From positions 26,637,320 through 26,701,319 of the forward strand of contig NC_134428.1 in assembly GCF_030867145.1 (NCBI RefSeq): DNA of 64,000 nucleotides, in the 5' to 3' direction. Below the pieces are notes generated by a model. The model saw only the letters and a program-made list of their open reading frames with translations. It was not told the DNA's origin and did not search any database. Position 1 is the stretch's first letter; every line of letters starts with the position of its first letter. Shown piece after piece: positions 49,901-60,579 of the stretch. The translations under genes and the position numbers were made by a program. This DNA is from Opisthocomus hoazin. Taxonomy: Eukaryota > Chordata > Aves > Opisthocomiformes > Opisthocomidae.

Positions 49901-51977
49901 TTCAATGATCGGCACGAGATAGGCCCACCATGTAAGACTGTTGTTTTTCTGTCATTTGTGGCCTCCTACAACAGCTATAGGTCTTTGAGAAAATATGGTT
50001 AGACTGGGGGAGTCTTACACTATAGATTTTGTAACTTTTGTGCAGCTGGCCACAAACTGTGATGTTCACTCTTGGGAGAAACTAGAGTGATGTAAAAGCA
50101 CACATTCTGAATTTAACATGTCTATTTGACTTACTATCAATAAGCAGGATAGCAAAAACTAATCATGCTATTCTCCCTAAATACCTTCGAAAGAGAAAGG
50201 AGATGATATTTCTTTTTGAAATGTTTGGAAGACAGTCTTATACTAGCTTTTTAGGTTAGTATGACTGCTTACACTCATTTATAGCATATTGGACGAGTAT
50301 ATGGTTGTGTCAGGGAAAAAAAGCTAGTGAAGATTTAGGAGACAGCATGAATCAGATAGTACTTTTCCTATGACAGTGTGAGGGTTGACTGGGCATAAGA
50401 TGACTGACTGGACTTGTTCTGGGCAAGCAGCTATATAATGAGATGTTATGTAGTGAGAGTAAATTACAAAAAGTCAGCGCATCTCTGTCTGTCTTCCCAA
50501 CTGTTCTTTGCACTTTTATTCTATAGGAGGAACAGCAGGGGTGTAGTAACGTTGTCTTTGCAATCCCTATGGTTTATTTTTCCGTTTCTTTCTTTTGGGA
50601 GTGACTGGACTGGACTTGTGTGTATAGTGGTACTTACTAGTAGCTTTTTCCTTTCTCTTCTTCCCTATTTTTGTATTTATACAATAGAGGAAATATTTGG
50701 TAAAGCATTGGACCGTATAGTAAGAAGACCGTGGAGCTGTGATTAATCAAATGCTAGATAGAAAAAACCCATCAAAAACCACATCATTAGAATCAATCCT
50801 CAGCTATGCTCTCTCCACTGAAGAGAGGTATCTGCAGTATCTCGTACTCATTCTGTTTCCTACTGTGGCCTATACTTTCATACACTGTATTAGAGCTACT
50901 TACTGTTTCTAGCAGAGAGAAATGTTTAACTTTGATTTTTAACTGTAGTTTATCGTTATCCCTTCAGAAATTCAATAGTGGCTAGAGAGGAAAAAAATCT
51001 GGCCATACCTGTAGAATTAGTTAAGAGATTTTGTTTTCAGTCCTGAATTCCTTACTTTGATGTCTTGTGTGCATGGATTGTGAGGTGAGGAATGTTATTA
51101 ACTGTAATTGCTTACTAAAGTAAATATTTTTTGTTAATTTGTCATTTGCCTGTAAAACTGGAAGTCTAAATCTCCTTAAGATATTGCACATTTAAAGAAT
51201 CAAATATCTAAGATGTTTAATAGTTTAACAAAGTAGCCTTTGGGAAATTGCAAAGTAATTGTTCAGTCACGTTGAGTGAAAATTTCTGGTATAAAAATTA
51301 ACGAGTCATTGGTCACAATTTATGTACAATACTGAACTTTCTCAAAGGTTGTTGTTCCTTTTTAAGTTAAATAGTACAAGTCCCATATTCTCTTTAAATT
51401 GTTTTATGATTACATCAGTCAGTTATAGACTGGAAAAAGAAAACTGAACCCTATAATTATGATGCCATTGTTACCGTTCCAGTCAGGAGTTGTCTTTAAA
51501 CCCTGGTGTGATAGAGATTCTGGAAAATAAAACAGAATCTAGAATACTTTAAATGTATAAATTTCGATCTAGCTCCCACCAATTTCTGATGGACTAAGTG
51601 AATAAGAGTATCACATTTGTTAGTAGCCACAAATACATAATGGTGAATTATATTATGCTTACCTTGCCTTTATGCTTATATTTAAAGAAAAAGAGATTTC
51701 CTGTGTGTGATTTGATGTTTCCATGTGACAGGTGCTGTTGTTTGGTACTAGGTGTGTAACTGTTAAATTCACACAGCTAAGTATCAAATCTGTGTGTAAT
51801 TTTTTGGGGATTCCTTCAACAGAGGACACCATGAATGTAGTCATACTGCAAACTGGTTGTCAATCAAAGCCAGGCGCTCACCTGTTTTCAACAGACAGCA
51901 TAGGAATTGCAAATGAATGGAGCAGCAGTCTTAACTCCACAAACAGCATTACAAATAGCAGTGGGCAGTCTGGAAAT
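25512..51977 (+). CDS. UNKL: UNKL (unkempt-like), CCCH zinc-finger RNA-binding protein, 5' part
   Basis: UNKL is the paralogue of Unkempt, a cytoplasmic protein whose two clusters of three CCCH fingers bind short UAG- and U-containing mRNA motifs. Family members end in a RING-like domain. Eight exons join in phase: 25512-25582, 27397-27606, 37014-37190, 39973-40106, 42645-42780, 43528-43645, 46347-46431 and 51895-51977. They give 338 codons with no stop, so the gene continues past the right edge. The N-terminus MPSVSKA, the six fingers in the usual order, the [17 protein letters not shown] linker and SIGIANEW after finger 6 identify UNKL rather than UNK. Introns, especially 2 and 8, are full of CR1 elements. 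From memory, human UNKL and C16orf91 point toward GNPTG rather than away from it as here. Confidence 0.95.
25583..27396 (+). other. UNKL: UNKL intron 1
   Basis: This 1.8-kb intron begins in the CpG island and turns AT-rich after about 26 kb. It contains a run of 13 C at 26390-26402. I see no exon or clear transposable element. Confidence 0.7.
27397..27606 (+). CDS. UNKL: UNKL exon 2, zinc fingers 1 and most of 2
   Basis: The exon codes [13 protein letters not shown], the CX7C...FTCFHWH finger 1, the basic [20 protein letters not shown] linker and the start of finger 2 ([15 protein letters not shown]). The acceptor TTTTTTTAG follows a T-rich tract, and the donor is GA|GTAAGTG. Confidence 0.96.
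27664..27787. repeat. 62-bp perfect tandem duplication
   Basis: The two units, 27664-27725 and 27726-27787, are identical over all 62 bases (both begin GATGCTGATTTCTCC and end TTATTTGAAAACA). They lie 57 bp after the UNKL exon 2 donor. The lack of divergence means a recent event or an assembly error. Confidence 0.93.
28612..28755 (+). mobile_element. CR1 LINE, 3' end
   Basis: A 3' CR1 fragment with the landmarks TTCAAGACCAGGTTGGATGA, TGCCCATGGCAGGGAGGTTG and CCATTCTGTGATTCTATGAT. It is about 255 bp from the 3' end of the large minus-strand CR1 at 29.0 kb. Confidence 0.85.
29011..32008 (-). mobile_element. CR1 LINE, ~3 kb, ORF2 largely preserved
   Basis: This is a minus-strand non-LTR retrotransposon in UNKL intron 2. 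In element order it holds a fragment upstream of ORF2, an endonuclease domain, a reverse transcriptase domain, a C-terminal tail and a 3' end with the CR1 octamer-type tail (GATTCTGTGAT). ORF1 and the 5' promoter are missing, so it is 5'-truncated. It is younger in appearance than the small CR1 relics: domains read over hundreds of codons with few breaks. As part of an intron it is antisense to UNKL. Confidence 0.93.
29334..31897 (-). pseudogene. CR1 ORF2: endonuclease-reverse transcriptase, broken
   Basis: The APE-type endonuclease is recognised by [35 protein letters not shown] and SDHEMVEF (31.9-31.2 kb). The reverse transcriptase is recognised by [27 protein letters not shown] and the catalytic FADDTKL (30.2-29.9 kb). 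Breaks seen are a frameshift near 31660, where the endonuclease frame moves, an in-frame TAG at 31121-31119 between endonuclease and RT, and a frameshift near 29485, after which the tail continues in another frame down to about 29093. These breaks should prevent a full-length protein. Confidence 0.9.
32009..37013 (+). other. UNKL: UNKL intron 2, right part
   Basis: Five kilobases of AT-rich sequence between the large CR1 and UNKL exon 3, with long T runs near 34149-34168 and 35111-35134. I recognise no exon, RNA gene or young repeat. Short open frames here lack protein-like features. Confidence 0.6.
37014..37190 (+). CDS. UNKL: UNKL exon 3, end of zinc finger 2 and zinc finger 3
   Basis: The exon completes finger 2 with [10 protein letters not shown], then codes [20 protein letters not shown] and finger 3 ending CAFAHG, followed by [11 protein letters not shown]. 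It ends in AG|GTAGTC, a weak donor, but the phase fits exon 4. Confidence 0.96.
37830..38012 (+). mobile_element. Ancient CR1/CR1-tailed SINE 3' end
   Basis: The stretch containing TATTGGCCACTGTTGGAGAC, AGGATTCCAGGCTAGATGAA and CCTTTGATCTGAGCTGGTAT, followed by TTCTTAC-like tail units, resembles the 3' end I recall for old CR1 families and CR1-tailed SINEs of turtles, crocodiles and birds. The assignment is from memory and family level only. Confidence 0.55.
39480..39700 (-). mobile_element. Degenerate ancient CR1 fragment
   Basis: On the minus strand this follows the CR1 segment after the RT (TATTGCCCTTTCTATATC, AGTTCTACCATGTCC and ATATTCAAAATGTCAGCAC on the plus strand mirror the usual 'cause...VQFWAP' region). 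It is heavily diverged and non-coding, in UNKL intron 3. Confidence 0.5.
39973..40106 (+). CDS. UNKL: UNKL exon 4, inter-finger linker
   Basis: The exon codes [20 protein letters not shown] and [20 protein letters not shown], then PRWQ, which links the two finger clusters in UNKL. The acceptor is CAATTCCAG and the donor is G|GTAACG. Confidence 0.95.
41140..41480 (-). mobile_element. Degenerate ancient CR1 fragment (RT region)
   Basis: Plus-strand text such as GATGAAGTCAGGATACATGG, CATTGACTGCTTCTC and TTCCTCACAAACCTGTGC mirrors the CR1 RT segment that codes '...YLDFSKAFD...' in young copies on the opposite strand. It is strongly diverged. A young CR1 begins about 50 bp further on, in the opposite orientation. 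Confidence 0.5.
41533..42105 (+). mobile_element. CR1 LINE, young 3' fragment
   Basis: About 570 bp of the CR1 C-terminal tail and 3'[23 protein letters not shown], then [21 protein letters not shown] and [14 protein letters not shown]. It ends in a tandem ATTCTGTG octamer tail at about 42070-42105. It is close in sequence to the CR1s at 29 kb and 61 kb. A shift near 41637 breaks the frame. Confidence 0.92.
42645..42780 (+). CDS. UNKL: UNKL exon 5, zinc finger 4
   Basis: The exon codes [20 protein letters not shown] and [20 protein letters not shown], then KFKY. The CX8-type spacing before CX5CX3H marks CCCH finger 4. The donor is ACAG|GTACAC. Confidence 0.96.
42781..43527 (+). other. UNKL: UNKL intron 5
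   Basis: A short 747-bp AT-rich intron ending in CTTTTTTCTAG. Nothing else is recognised in it. Confidence 0.8.
43528..43645 (+). CDS. UNKL: UNKL exon 6, zinc finger 5
   Basis: The exon codes [20 protein letters not shown] and [19 protein letters not shown], including finger 5. It ends in phase 0 before GTAAGA. Confidence 0.96.
43646..46346 (+). other. UNKL: UNKL intron 6
   Basis: This 2.7-kb intron is T-rich on the sense strand. I see no young repeat and no exon between the GTAAGA donor and the TTTTGTTTAG acceptor. Confidence 0.7.
46347..46431 (+). CDS. UNKL: UNKL exon 7, zinc finger 6
   Basis: The exon codes [20 protein letters not shown] and FCAFAHAE, the sixth CCCH finger. One base of the next codon is left before GTAAGTAAG. 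Confidence 0.96.
46432..51894 (+). other. UNKL: UNKL intron 7
   Basis: A 5.5-kb intron with T runs near 47171-47181 and an A run near 47241-47253. Several 60-110-codon open frames occur, but none shows a recognisable domain, conserved motif or splice partner. The intron ends in CTGTTTTCAACAG. Confidence 0.65.
51895..51977 (+). CDS. UNKL: UNKL exon 8, Ser/Asn-rich segment
   Basis: Joined to exon 7 in phase, this gives [20 protein letters not shown] and NSSGQSGN before GTAAGTG. The SIGIANEW...GQSGN pattern matches the mammalian UNKL segment after finger 6 (S-L-G-M-V-N-E-W...G-Q-P-G-N from memory). The Ser/Asn enrichment suggests a disordered linker. Confidence 0.85.
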
Positions 51978-54900
51978 GTAAGTGTAAATAATTCTGGAAA
52001 AGTTACTAATAATCACTGTACCAATATGTAATGTTTATTTTACTTCTTAAACGTCTGTTTTTTATTTCTTTGTAATTCAGCAAAAGAGAAAAAAACCATA
52101 GCTATAGTAAAAGTCAGGCAGTGATATTTAACTGGTACTGTAAGCCTAAATGGAATGTCTGCCTTTGGCACTAGATTTAACTATGTATTATTTATGTTTT
52201 CTGTTTTGTTTTTTTTTTTGTCTTTAGATGCGATATTTTGAATGCTACAGTAAGAACATCATTATTATTCAAATATACAACTACAGGACAGCTTAATTTA
52301 CATATGTCTCTTTTTTTCTGTAGGAAAGATTTCATTCATGGAAGATCTTGCCTGATCTCAGCCCTCTTCTCTGCCCTAATTTGTTAACATTAGGAATGAA
52401 TTGATGTCCTACATGAACATGCTTTATACTTAAAGCTTCTTACAGTGGTGCAGTACATGCAGTGTGTTTGGTAGAAGAGAGATGTTTGATTACAAGGGTG
52501 ATAAATGTAGTTTATATCAGCAAATTTTATCAGTTGAAGATGAGGGAGAGGAAGGAGAAAGATATGTTGCTGAGCCTTTATTATCTTCCTTTTAGCATCA
52601 GTTGCAATAGATCCTTTTGTTAGATTTTACATTTGTTGCAAAATAGTCTATAAAGATAGCGACATCTCTCTTGTTCTTTCTTGACTTGCATTTTACTTGC
52701 CTCATCTGCAGTGCAGTCATAAGTACACACACATTTATTCCCAGAATTTTCACTTCTAGCTTTCCAGCACTGTTGATCTGTACTGTTTGATTAGGAACCA
52801 GATAAAAGGACATATTTTAAATAATGTTTAAAAGGAATTGCCAATAAATAGAGCAGTTGTTAAAACTCCTGGGTTCATGTAGCTTCATATTGCTGTCCTG
52901 TAGATTGAGGATAAAGATACCAGTATGCCTACATTTAATCTTAGGTTCCCAGTGCAGAAGTCTGCTTCTGTGTATGAAAGGTTCTGAGGGGTCTGCCTTT
53001 TTATTTAGGAAGCTAATTTTGGTTTTGCAAGGTTCTGAGGCTTGTGAGAGAGACCTGTAAAATCATTTCTTCTCCCAGAAGCTTCTTAGCCTTTCATGAA
53101 TGATTTTGGTACAACTGAAAACACTAACTATTCTACTATGCTTTCCAGCTATGGGGAATCTTCTTCCATATACATGCATTTTTCTGTTAGTCATTAGGAG
53201 TCTGATGAACATTGTGTACATTTTCCATTCTGTGCTCAGTGAGTCTCTGCCTGTTCTACTGTTCAAGTGTGAAAATGGAAAAGTTGACCCTACTCCCTTC
53301 CCTGTACTTTCTACTTGAAGTTTTGTTGCAAGTGGCCACCTTTATTCTGATATCTGGCAAAATGTTCTGTCTTTCGTTCACTTTACTACTTGTCTGCATC
53401 GTTGTTTGATGCACTTCCATTATTTGTTTTTTTGAATATTCAGTTCCTGATTTTTCATTAGCAGGTTGGTCTTCTGGTTTTCTATGTTTAATTCTTTAGT
53501 TTTGTTGCTTGCTTGCTTTCACCTTCTCCATCTGCTGTAAACTGCTTAATTTTAGTATTTATGTAGTCTGTTTTCCTCCCTCATCCCATTTTCTGTGTTC
53601 CAGCATCTTATTTACATTCATGTCTAGTGTTTTTCTGTCTGTTCCAATAAGCTGTCTGTCTTTCTGGCCCCTCCTTTGTCTTCATTCTCATCACTGTCAG
53701 ACACTGGCCCTGAGTAAAAATTGTAGTGGTTTATATCATGATGAAATTAGACTTTCTATGCCTCTCTTCCTTTGTGTCTTGAAAACAATGTGTGTCTATT
53801 AATCGTCCAAAACTTCTTTCACATATCCTGTTACAGTACGCTGGGAGAGTATCCTGCTGTCTTATTTGCTTCTAGAGGAAAAGGATGATGTAGTACTTGA
53901 GACACCTAAACTCAGTTCTCTGCTCGATCATAAAATTCCTCTTTGACTATGAGCAAGTTGCTTAGGTCCCTATTTCTAGAATTTGGTAATACTATTGCCG
54001 TATCTATAAATGTTATTGGAAGAATGAGGCCATTAAGATTCTGTATGATCCACGTTGATAGTGAGGAAGGCTGTATAACTGTTTTAAGTATATACTTTCT
54101 TATCTCACCTATACTGTATTCTTATGTCTTCATCTAAGTTGCCTTGTCAGTTGGACTGTCATCAGTCATTCCTCTGCTTAACATTTCAGTCAGGAAATAA
54201 TCTACTCTTCAGCCTTTTTTGGTAAATGTGAGTTCAGTTTCCATGGAGAGCTTCTACATCTATGTTTCTTGACCTCCATATTCTGCCTTCTGGTTTGAAG
54301 CATCTAACATTATACTTTTGTCAGTCACTTCACTTGATCTTTGATAGTACTGTTTTTCTCGAATCTGTCTTTGCAGTTCCTTTTGCTTTATATTCCACCA
54401 GTGGTATCATCTAAATGTACTTAACCTCCACAGTGCAGTTTACCCAATGTGGTACAGTATTTCCCTTGATTGTAATTTTTCATTTCAGTACTACTTGTTT
54501 CTCCACACATGCCATTAACTCTTAGATTTCTTTTTGTTGTGTTACTCTAGCAAGTCCTAGACTGAATTTCTTGGCATACCCATTTTTTCTCATATTACAT
54601 CAGAGCTTTGAGGTGCCTTAAGTACGATTTGGAGTCTTTTTATGCACTGTAGCAACAAATTCCTTCATCCTTTTCCCAGTCCTATGCGTCTTCTTTAGAA
54701 GCTGCATTTACACCAGCAACTTGTACTTTCAGCTCTTACTGCTTATTCTTAACTATGACTACTCTTTTGTGCTCTGTTGAGTGTCGTCTAATTGCCAGAA
54801 GGAACAGTCCTTTTTACTCAAGTTCCTGCTGCTTCTTTTTTTATGACGTAAATTTCTTTCACTCTTTATTTAACTTTAAGAGGGTCCTTCTTATTGTTTC

Positions 54901-57900
54901 ATCTGTTGTGCTGGTAAAATTCATGTATCCGAACTCAGTTATGGTAAATGATAATAAACTAAGCTTCTAGAATATTTCTGTGCATGCAAGTCTTGAAATA
55001 GCTTGGTCCATGTTTCAGATACATTGCTTGTACCATTTAAACTCCAGTGCCCTACTTGGTTAATGAAGTTGGTTATGTTACCACTTCTTCACGTTTACTC
55101 GTATTTCCATTACTCCTTGTATGTCCTTCCATGAATCTTCAGCTATGTAATGTTTCATCATCCAATATGCTGTGCACTCCTTTTCCTCAGTCACTTTTGC
55201 AATCTACCCCTTTCCTCAGTCACCTTTGGCAAAATAATCTCTCTGGCATGCCGTCCTCTGCATTCCGTGCATATGCATCATTCTTAGCCATAGGCTTCTG
55301 CCTCACCTGAATTTCATCCCTTCATTTCAACTATTCTCATTTATATCTTGCAAATTTATTGCAATTTAACATACCCAAATGGTCTTCTATGTCTGTTTTT
55401 CTCATAGTGCCTTGAGAGTTGGATTAACTAGGCTGTCTCAGTGCGTGCAGCCATAGTCATAGTTTCTGCTAATATGCTTTCTCTAGCTGGATGATTAGCT
55501 TTCCAGTGTTATTATATCAATGCAAAATTCATATTTTTGAGCAGCTTTTCAGCAAAAAAATGTGAAGAATCTTATCACCTCTCCTTAAAACACACTCAGC
55601 TGACTCTTTAGGATTATACTGCTGATCTTGTCTGTGCATCAGGTCTCTTTGTTACTGGTACCTAACTGCAGTGTACCTAAGTCAGGTGATGATACAGAGC
55701 AAACGCCTAGCTGAATGATACAATTTGTCTGTGAACTATTGTTCAAGTTTGTGGCACTGCAAAATTAATGGGAAAACTTACTGTTTATTCTGGTGATGAA
55801 ATAGGAGATACATCAAAGATTAATTGCATTTACCAATTATGGAATATTTATGTTAGCCCTTCCAGGCTCAGAGCAATAAATCATAGTTTCCTTTTGAAGA
55901 GTAAAGGAATAGAAATGTTGGCCATGATGTCATTATACCTAGAGACTGTGATGTATTTAAAAGATTGAATATTTGCATAGGATATATGTTGATCACAATG
56001 GATGAAGATAGGATAACCAGCACCATCTTTGTTTTCGCCAATTTATCAAAGATATGTGAATACTTGATCACACGTTCGAGTTAGGGAGTCAGTGCTTGTC
56101 AGCTCAGTTTCATTAAAGATTGCGTGCCTCCATAGCTCATCCTGATCGCAGACTCAGTGCTAAAATTCTGCTGCTTTCATTAAGACTCATATTGTCTGTT
56201 TTACTTCATAACTAAGATGGCTTGACCATGTGCACGTGATCAGTTACCACACTCATTTGGTAAATAATAGTTTATTAAGCTGTGATAATGGAGCCGAGTT
56301 TGATTACGTGTGTATAATCTCAGTCTGAACAATGGTGATGACTCATGCTTCCTTTACTGTGGAATCAGTGTTCTGAGATAGTGAGGGACGTAGGAAGGGA
56401 AGAAGTTACTTGAGAGCAAAATTAGTTTTAGAACCTAATTAAAAATACCTACATGTTTCCTCTTCCTGTCATCTTGCCCTCCACCCTCCCGCAAATGTAG
56501 GCAATATCACAGTACATTTAAAGCCACAAAATATGACACAAATCAAGAAACTCAAGAAGCTGCTATTTTCACAGGAAATATAACTAGTTTGATAGGTACA
56601 TGTTTCTTCATTTTCTTTGTAGAATCTCAGCTGTAAGCAAAGGCCTAGAGTAGGCAAGAACCAAGGGAAAGAATGTATCACTTGTCCTACATGTTCTTTT
56701 TCTAAGTAATTTAACTTCAGTGAAGAATAGTGACAAGTTACTTCTTTGTAAGAATCTAAGAGGCCAAGGTCTGTGCAGTTACCACATTATGAGGATGTTA
56801 CCCTTGTTAAGGCAGGCTTGGCATCTTTTGATCTGTGGTGTGTCAGAAATGTTCACACATCCTCCTATTGCCTTCAGCAAAGATGCAAAATTGAAAAAGT
56901 TGTTTGTTTGTAACCTCTGTGAGAGTGAGAGGTAATCTGAAATGTATCCAACTGCAGTGTTTAGTTAAGCTTAAAAATTAATCTGTGAAGATTTACAGCT
57001 GAGCCTCTTGTGAAGTAAGGAATATCACCAAGTACTGGTCTTTAATTAAAGTGGACTCTAAATCCTTAGGGGTTGAACTGTCCCCTTCCTATGCTTATGT
57101 CTTTGACTACACAGCACAGCAAATTTCCTATTTTAGGGTGGTTGCATTCCTGAAGAGTACTTAAATCTGTTGGGCCTCTCTATCCCACACTCAGAAAATC
57201 AAATGCCACAAATCTTAAGACACATTTGTAGAGCAGTTTCCAAAGATCTTGTTGAAGGCTTCCTCCAAAGTTGAGGTAGCTGTATGAATTCTAGCTTTTG
57301 TTGTTTGTGCTTCTGTCTTAATAAAGAAGAAAAAGCATTTTAAAAATGAAATCAAGACTAACAATTGGTAATAGATTTTCCTAGCGTCAGTAGTGTTAAG
57401 GACATTGCTGTTCATGCCAACACTAATACCAAAATGTGAATTCTGCAGCATCGAGGAACAAAAAGTAAGCATTGATAGTTTCCCTTCCTCCCTCTTGCCC
57501 TCTTTTTGTCTCTAATGCTAATATCACACTCATTTTACGTTAGTACTGACATTTGACTTCATGTTAACTGTGAATCACAAGTCCCTCTTGATACAAAATA
57601 CATGTTCGCTCACCATCTTGGCGTCAGTACTGCACTAAGTTGCATGGCTGTTTCTAGTGATAGGTTTCTTGACATTTCCCAGGTGTTTTTTGTAACTTAC
57701 TCTGTGCAAAGAGCATACAGGGACAGTGGTTTTGCAGGTATACTGTAGCAAGCTGTAAGGGATGAACGAGTATTTGAGAACAAATTATCTCCTGTCATGT
57801 GAGTGGCAGTGTAACCTATCATAGTTTCTCTGTGGAGTCCACCTGGCCATGAGTTTTAGAGGAGATGCTTCTTACAAGCCTGGGCAGAAAGGAAGAGGGT

Positions 57901-58179
57901 CCTGATCAGTGTTGACATTTTGGGCCAGAGCATCTTCACCAGACCTAGAGGAGTCTCTCACAGAGGAAAGGGAGGTGGTCTGAAAAATCCTCTATTTACT
58001 TTCTCTGCCTCTAGAATTATCTTTGACCACAGATAATGACCGGGTTCAGGTATTCTCCCTAAATATCAGCTCCTCTTGCCTCTTTTTCTAACAGGATATT
58101 ATTCTGGGTCTAACCCAACAGGGCTTTTCTTAAGTTCTTATTAGGGGGATAAACATGAGTATAGAGGCAGACAGGAAAT
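51978..58179 (+). other. UNKL: UNKL intron 8, left part
   Basis: Six kilobases of AT-rich sequence without recognisable exons. The segment at about 52.8-55.7 kb is conspicuously pyrimidine-rich on the plus strand. An imperfect ~30-bp tandem pair lies at 55189-55243. Confidence 0.55.
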
Positions 58180-58858
58180 AGAATCATAGAATAATTTGGG
58201 TTGGAAAAGACCGCCAAGATCGAGTCCAACTGTAAACTTAACACTGTGAAGTCCACCACTAAACCATGTCCCTAAGTGCTACATCCACACGTCTTTTAAA
58301 TGCCTCCAGGTATGGTGACTCAACGACCTCCCTGGGCAGCCTCTTCCAATGTTTGATAACACTTTCAGTGAAGAAATTTTCCTAGTGTCCAATCTAAACC
58401 TCCCCTGGCACAACTTCAGGCCATTTCCTCTCATCCTATCACTTGTTTGGGAAAAGAAACTGACACCCACCCTGCTACAACCTCCTTTCAGATAGTTGTA
58501 GAGGGCGATAAGGTGTACCCTGAGCCTCCTTTAATCCAGACTAAACAATCCCAGTTCCCTCAGCCACACCTCATAGGACTTGCTCTTTTGACTCTTCACC
58601 AGCTTCATTGCCCTTCTTTGAACATGCTCCAGCACGTCAATGTCTTTCTTGTAGTGAGGGGCCCAAAACTGAACACAGTATTCAAGGTACGGCCTCACCA
58701 GTGCCAAGTACAGGGGGACGATCACTTCTGTAGTCCTGCTGGTCACACTGTTTCCAATACAAATGAGGATGCCGTTGGCCTTCTTGGCCACCTGGGCACA
58801 TTGCTGGCTCACACTCAGCTGGCCGTTGACCAGCATCCCCTAGGTCCTTTTCTGACAG
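58180..58858 (-). mobile_element. CR1 LINE, 3' fragment
   Basis: On the minus strand this codes the remains of [30 protein letters not shown] and [10 protein letters not shown], and ends in an ATTCTATGATTC-type tail. It is a different and older subfamily than the 29-kb copy, and it lies head to head with the next element. Confidence 0.9.
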
Positions 58859-58988
58859 GAGGAATAAATTCTAAATAATAACTTCAGACCAAAAAGAGTG
58901 ATATTTTTCTATGAAGTTGCCTTGTAAATTCAGGCTAGGTTTGAATTTTTTTTTTCTTGCTGGTGTATTTAACCTACCGTTGTCATGG

Positions 58989-60388
58989 CAGTCAGGTGAA
59001 GTCCCTGATGACTGGAAGAAGCGAAACATTGTGCCCATTTTTAAAAAGGATAGAAAGGAGGACCCTGGGAATTACCGACTTGTCAGTCTCACCTCTGTGC
59101 CTGGGAATATCATGGAACAGATCCTCCTAGAAGCTATGCTAAGGCATATGGAGGACAGGGAGGTAATTCAAGACAGCCAGCATGGCTTCATCAAGGGCAA
59201 GTCCTGCCTGACCAACCTAGTGGCTTTCTATCATGGAGTGACTGCATCAGTGAACAAGGGAAAAGAGCCTGATGTCATCTATCTGGACTTCTGTAAAACC
59301 TTTGACACGGTCACCCACAACATTCTTCTCTCTGAATTGGGGAGATACAGATTTGATGGCTGGCTGTCTGGTGGATAAGGAATTGGTTGGATGGTCACAG
59401 CCAGAGGGTAGTGGTCAACAGCTTCATGTCCAAATGGACACCGGTGACAAGTGGTGTCTCTCAGGGGTCCGTAGTGGGACCGGTGCTGTTGAATATTTTC
59501 ATCAGTGACACAGACAGCAAGATCAAGTGTACCCTCATGAAGTTTGCAGATGACACCAAGCTGAATTGTGCAGTTGGCACACCAGACAGATGGGATGCCA
59601 TCCAGAGGGACCTGGATAAGCTGGAGAGGTGGGCCTGTGTGAACCTCATGAAGTTCAACTGGTGTCAATATAGGCTGGGGATTGAAGGGATTGAGAGCAG
59701 TCCTGTGGAGAAGGACTCGGGCATACTGATGGACGAAAAGCTGCACATGAGCCAACAATGTGTGCTTGCAGCCCAGAAGGCCAACCGTATCCTGGCCTGC
59801 ATCAAGAGAAGCATGACCAGCAGGTCGAGGGAGGTCATTCTACCTCTCTACTCGGCTCTGGTGAGACCTCACCTGGAGTACTGTGTTCAGCTCTGGAGCC
59901 CTCAGCACAAGAAGGACATGGAACTGTTGGAGCGGGTTCAGAGGAGGACCACAACAATGATCCAAGGGCTGGAGCACCTCTCCTACAAGGACAGGCTGAG
60001 AAACTTGGGGTTGTTCAGCCTGGAGAGGAGAAGGCTGCGGGGAGACCTGATTGTGGCCTTTCAGTACCTGAAGGGGGCCTATAGGAAAGATGGGGAAAAT
60101 CTTTTTAGCAAGGCCTGTTGTGACAGGACAAGGAGTAATGGTTTTAGACTAAAGGAGGGTAGATTTAGACTGGATATAAGGAAGTTTTTTACCATGAGGG
60201 TGGTGAAACACTGGAACAGGTTGCCTAGAGAGGCAGTAGAGGCCCCATGCCTAGAAGCATTGAAGTTCAGGTTGCATGGGGCTCTGAACAACCTGATCCG
60301 GTTGAAGAGGTCCCTGCTTATTGCAGGGGGGCTGAACCTAGATGACCTCTAAAGGTCCCTTCCAACCCAAAGCATTCTGTGATTCTAA
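58989..60388 (+). mobile_element. CR1 LINE, 5'-truncated, RT to 3' end
   Basis: About 1.4 kb in sense orientation to UNKL, starting within the RT ([30 protein letters not shown]). It continues with [35 protein letters not shown] and the C-terminal tail to GTGATTCTAAG. The frame breaks near 59380, and the tail reads on in another frame to 60352. A Gln-to-Ser-Gln variant of the PQGS motif (VSQGS) is seen. Confidence 0.92.
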
Positions 60389-60579
60389 GTTGAGTCGCAC
60401 AAAATTTGTGGTACTGTGTAATCCAGTTATTAAAACTTAACGAACTTTTCTTTTCTGAAAAATACAAAAGACAGAGTAGAGGCTATCTCTGTCATCATCC
60501 TGGTGGACTTTTTGGAGATTAAAACCAAAAGCCTAAACATCAATGCAATCAGATAATGCTGCCTACATCTTAGGGGGTT

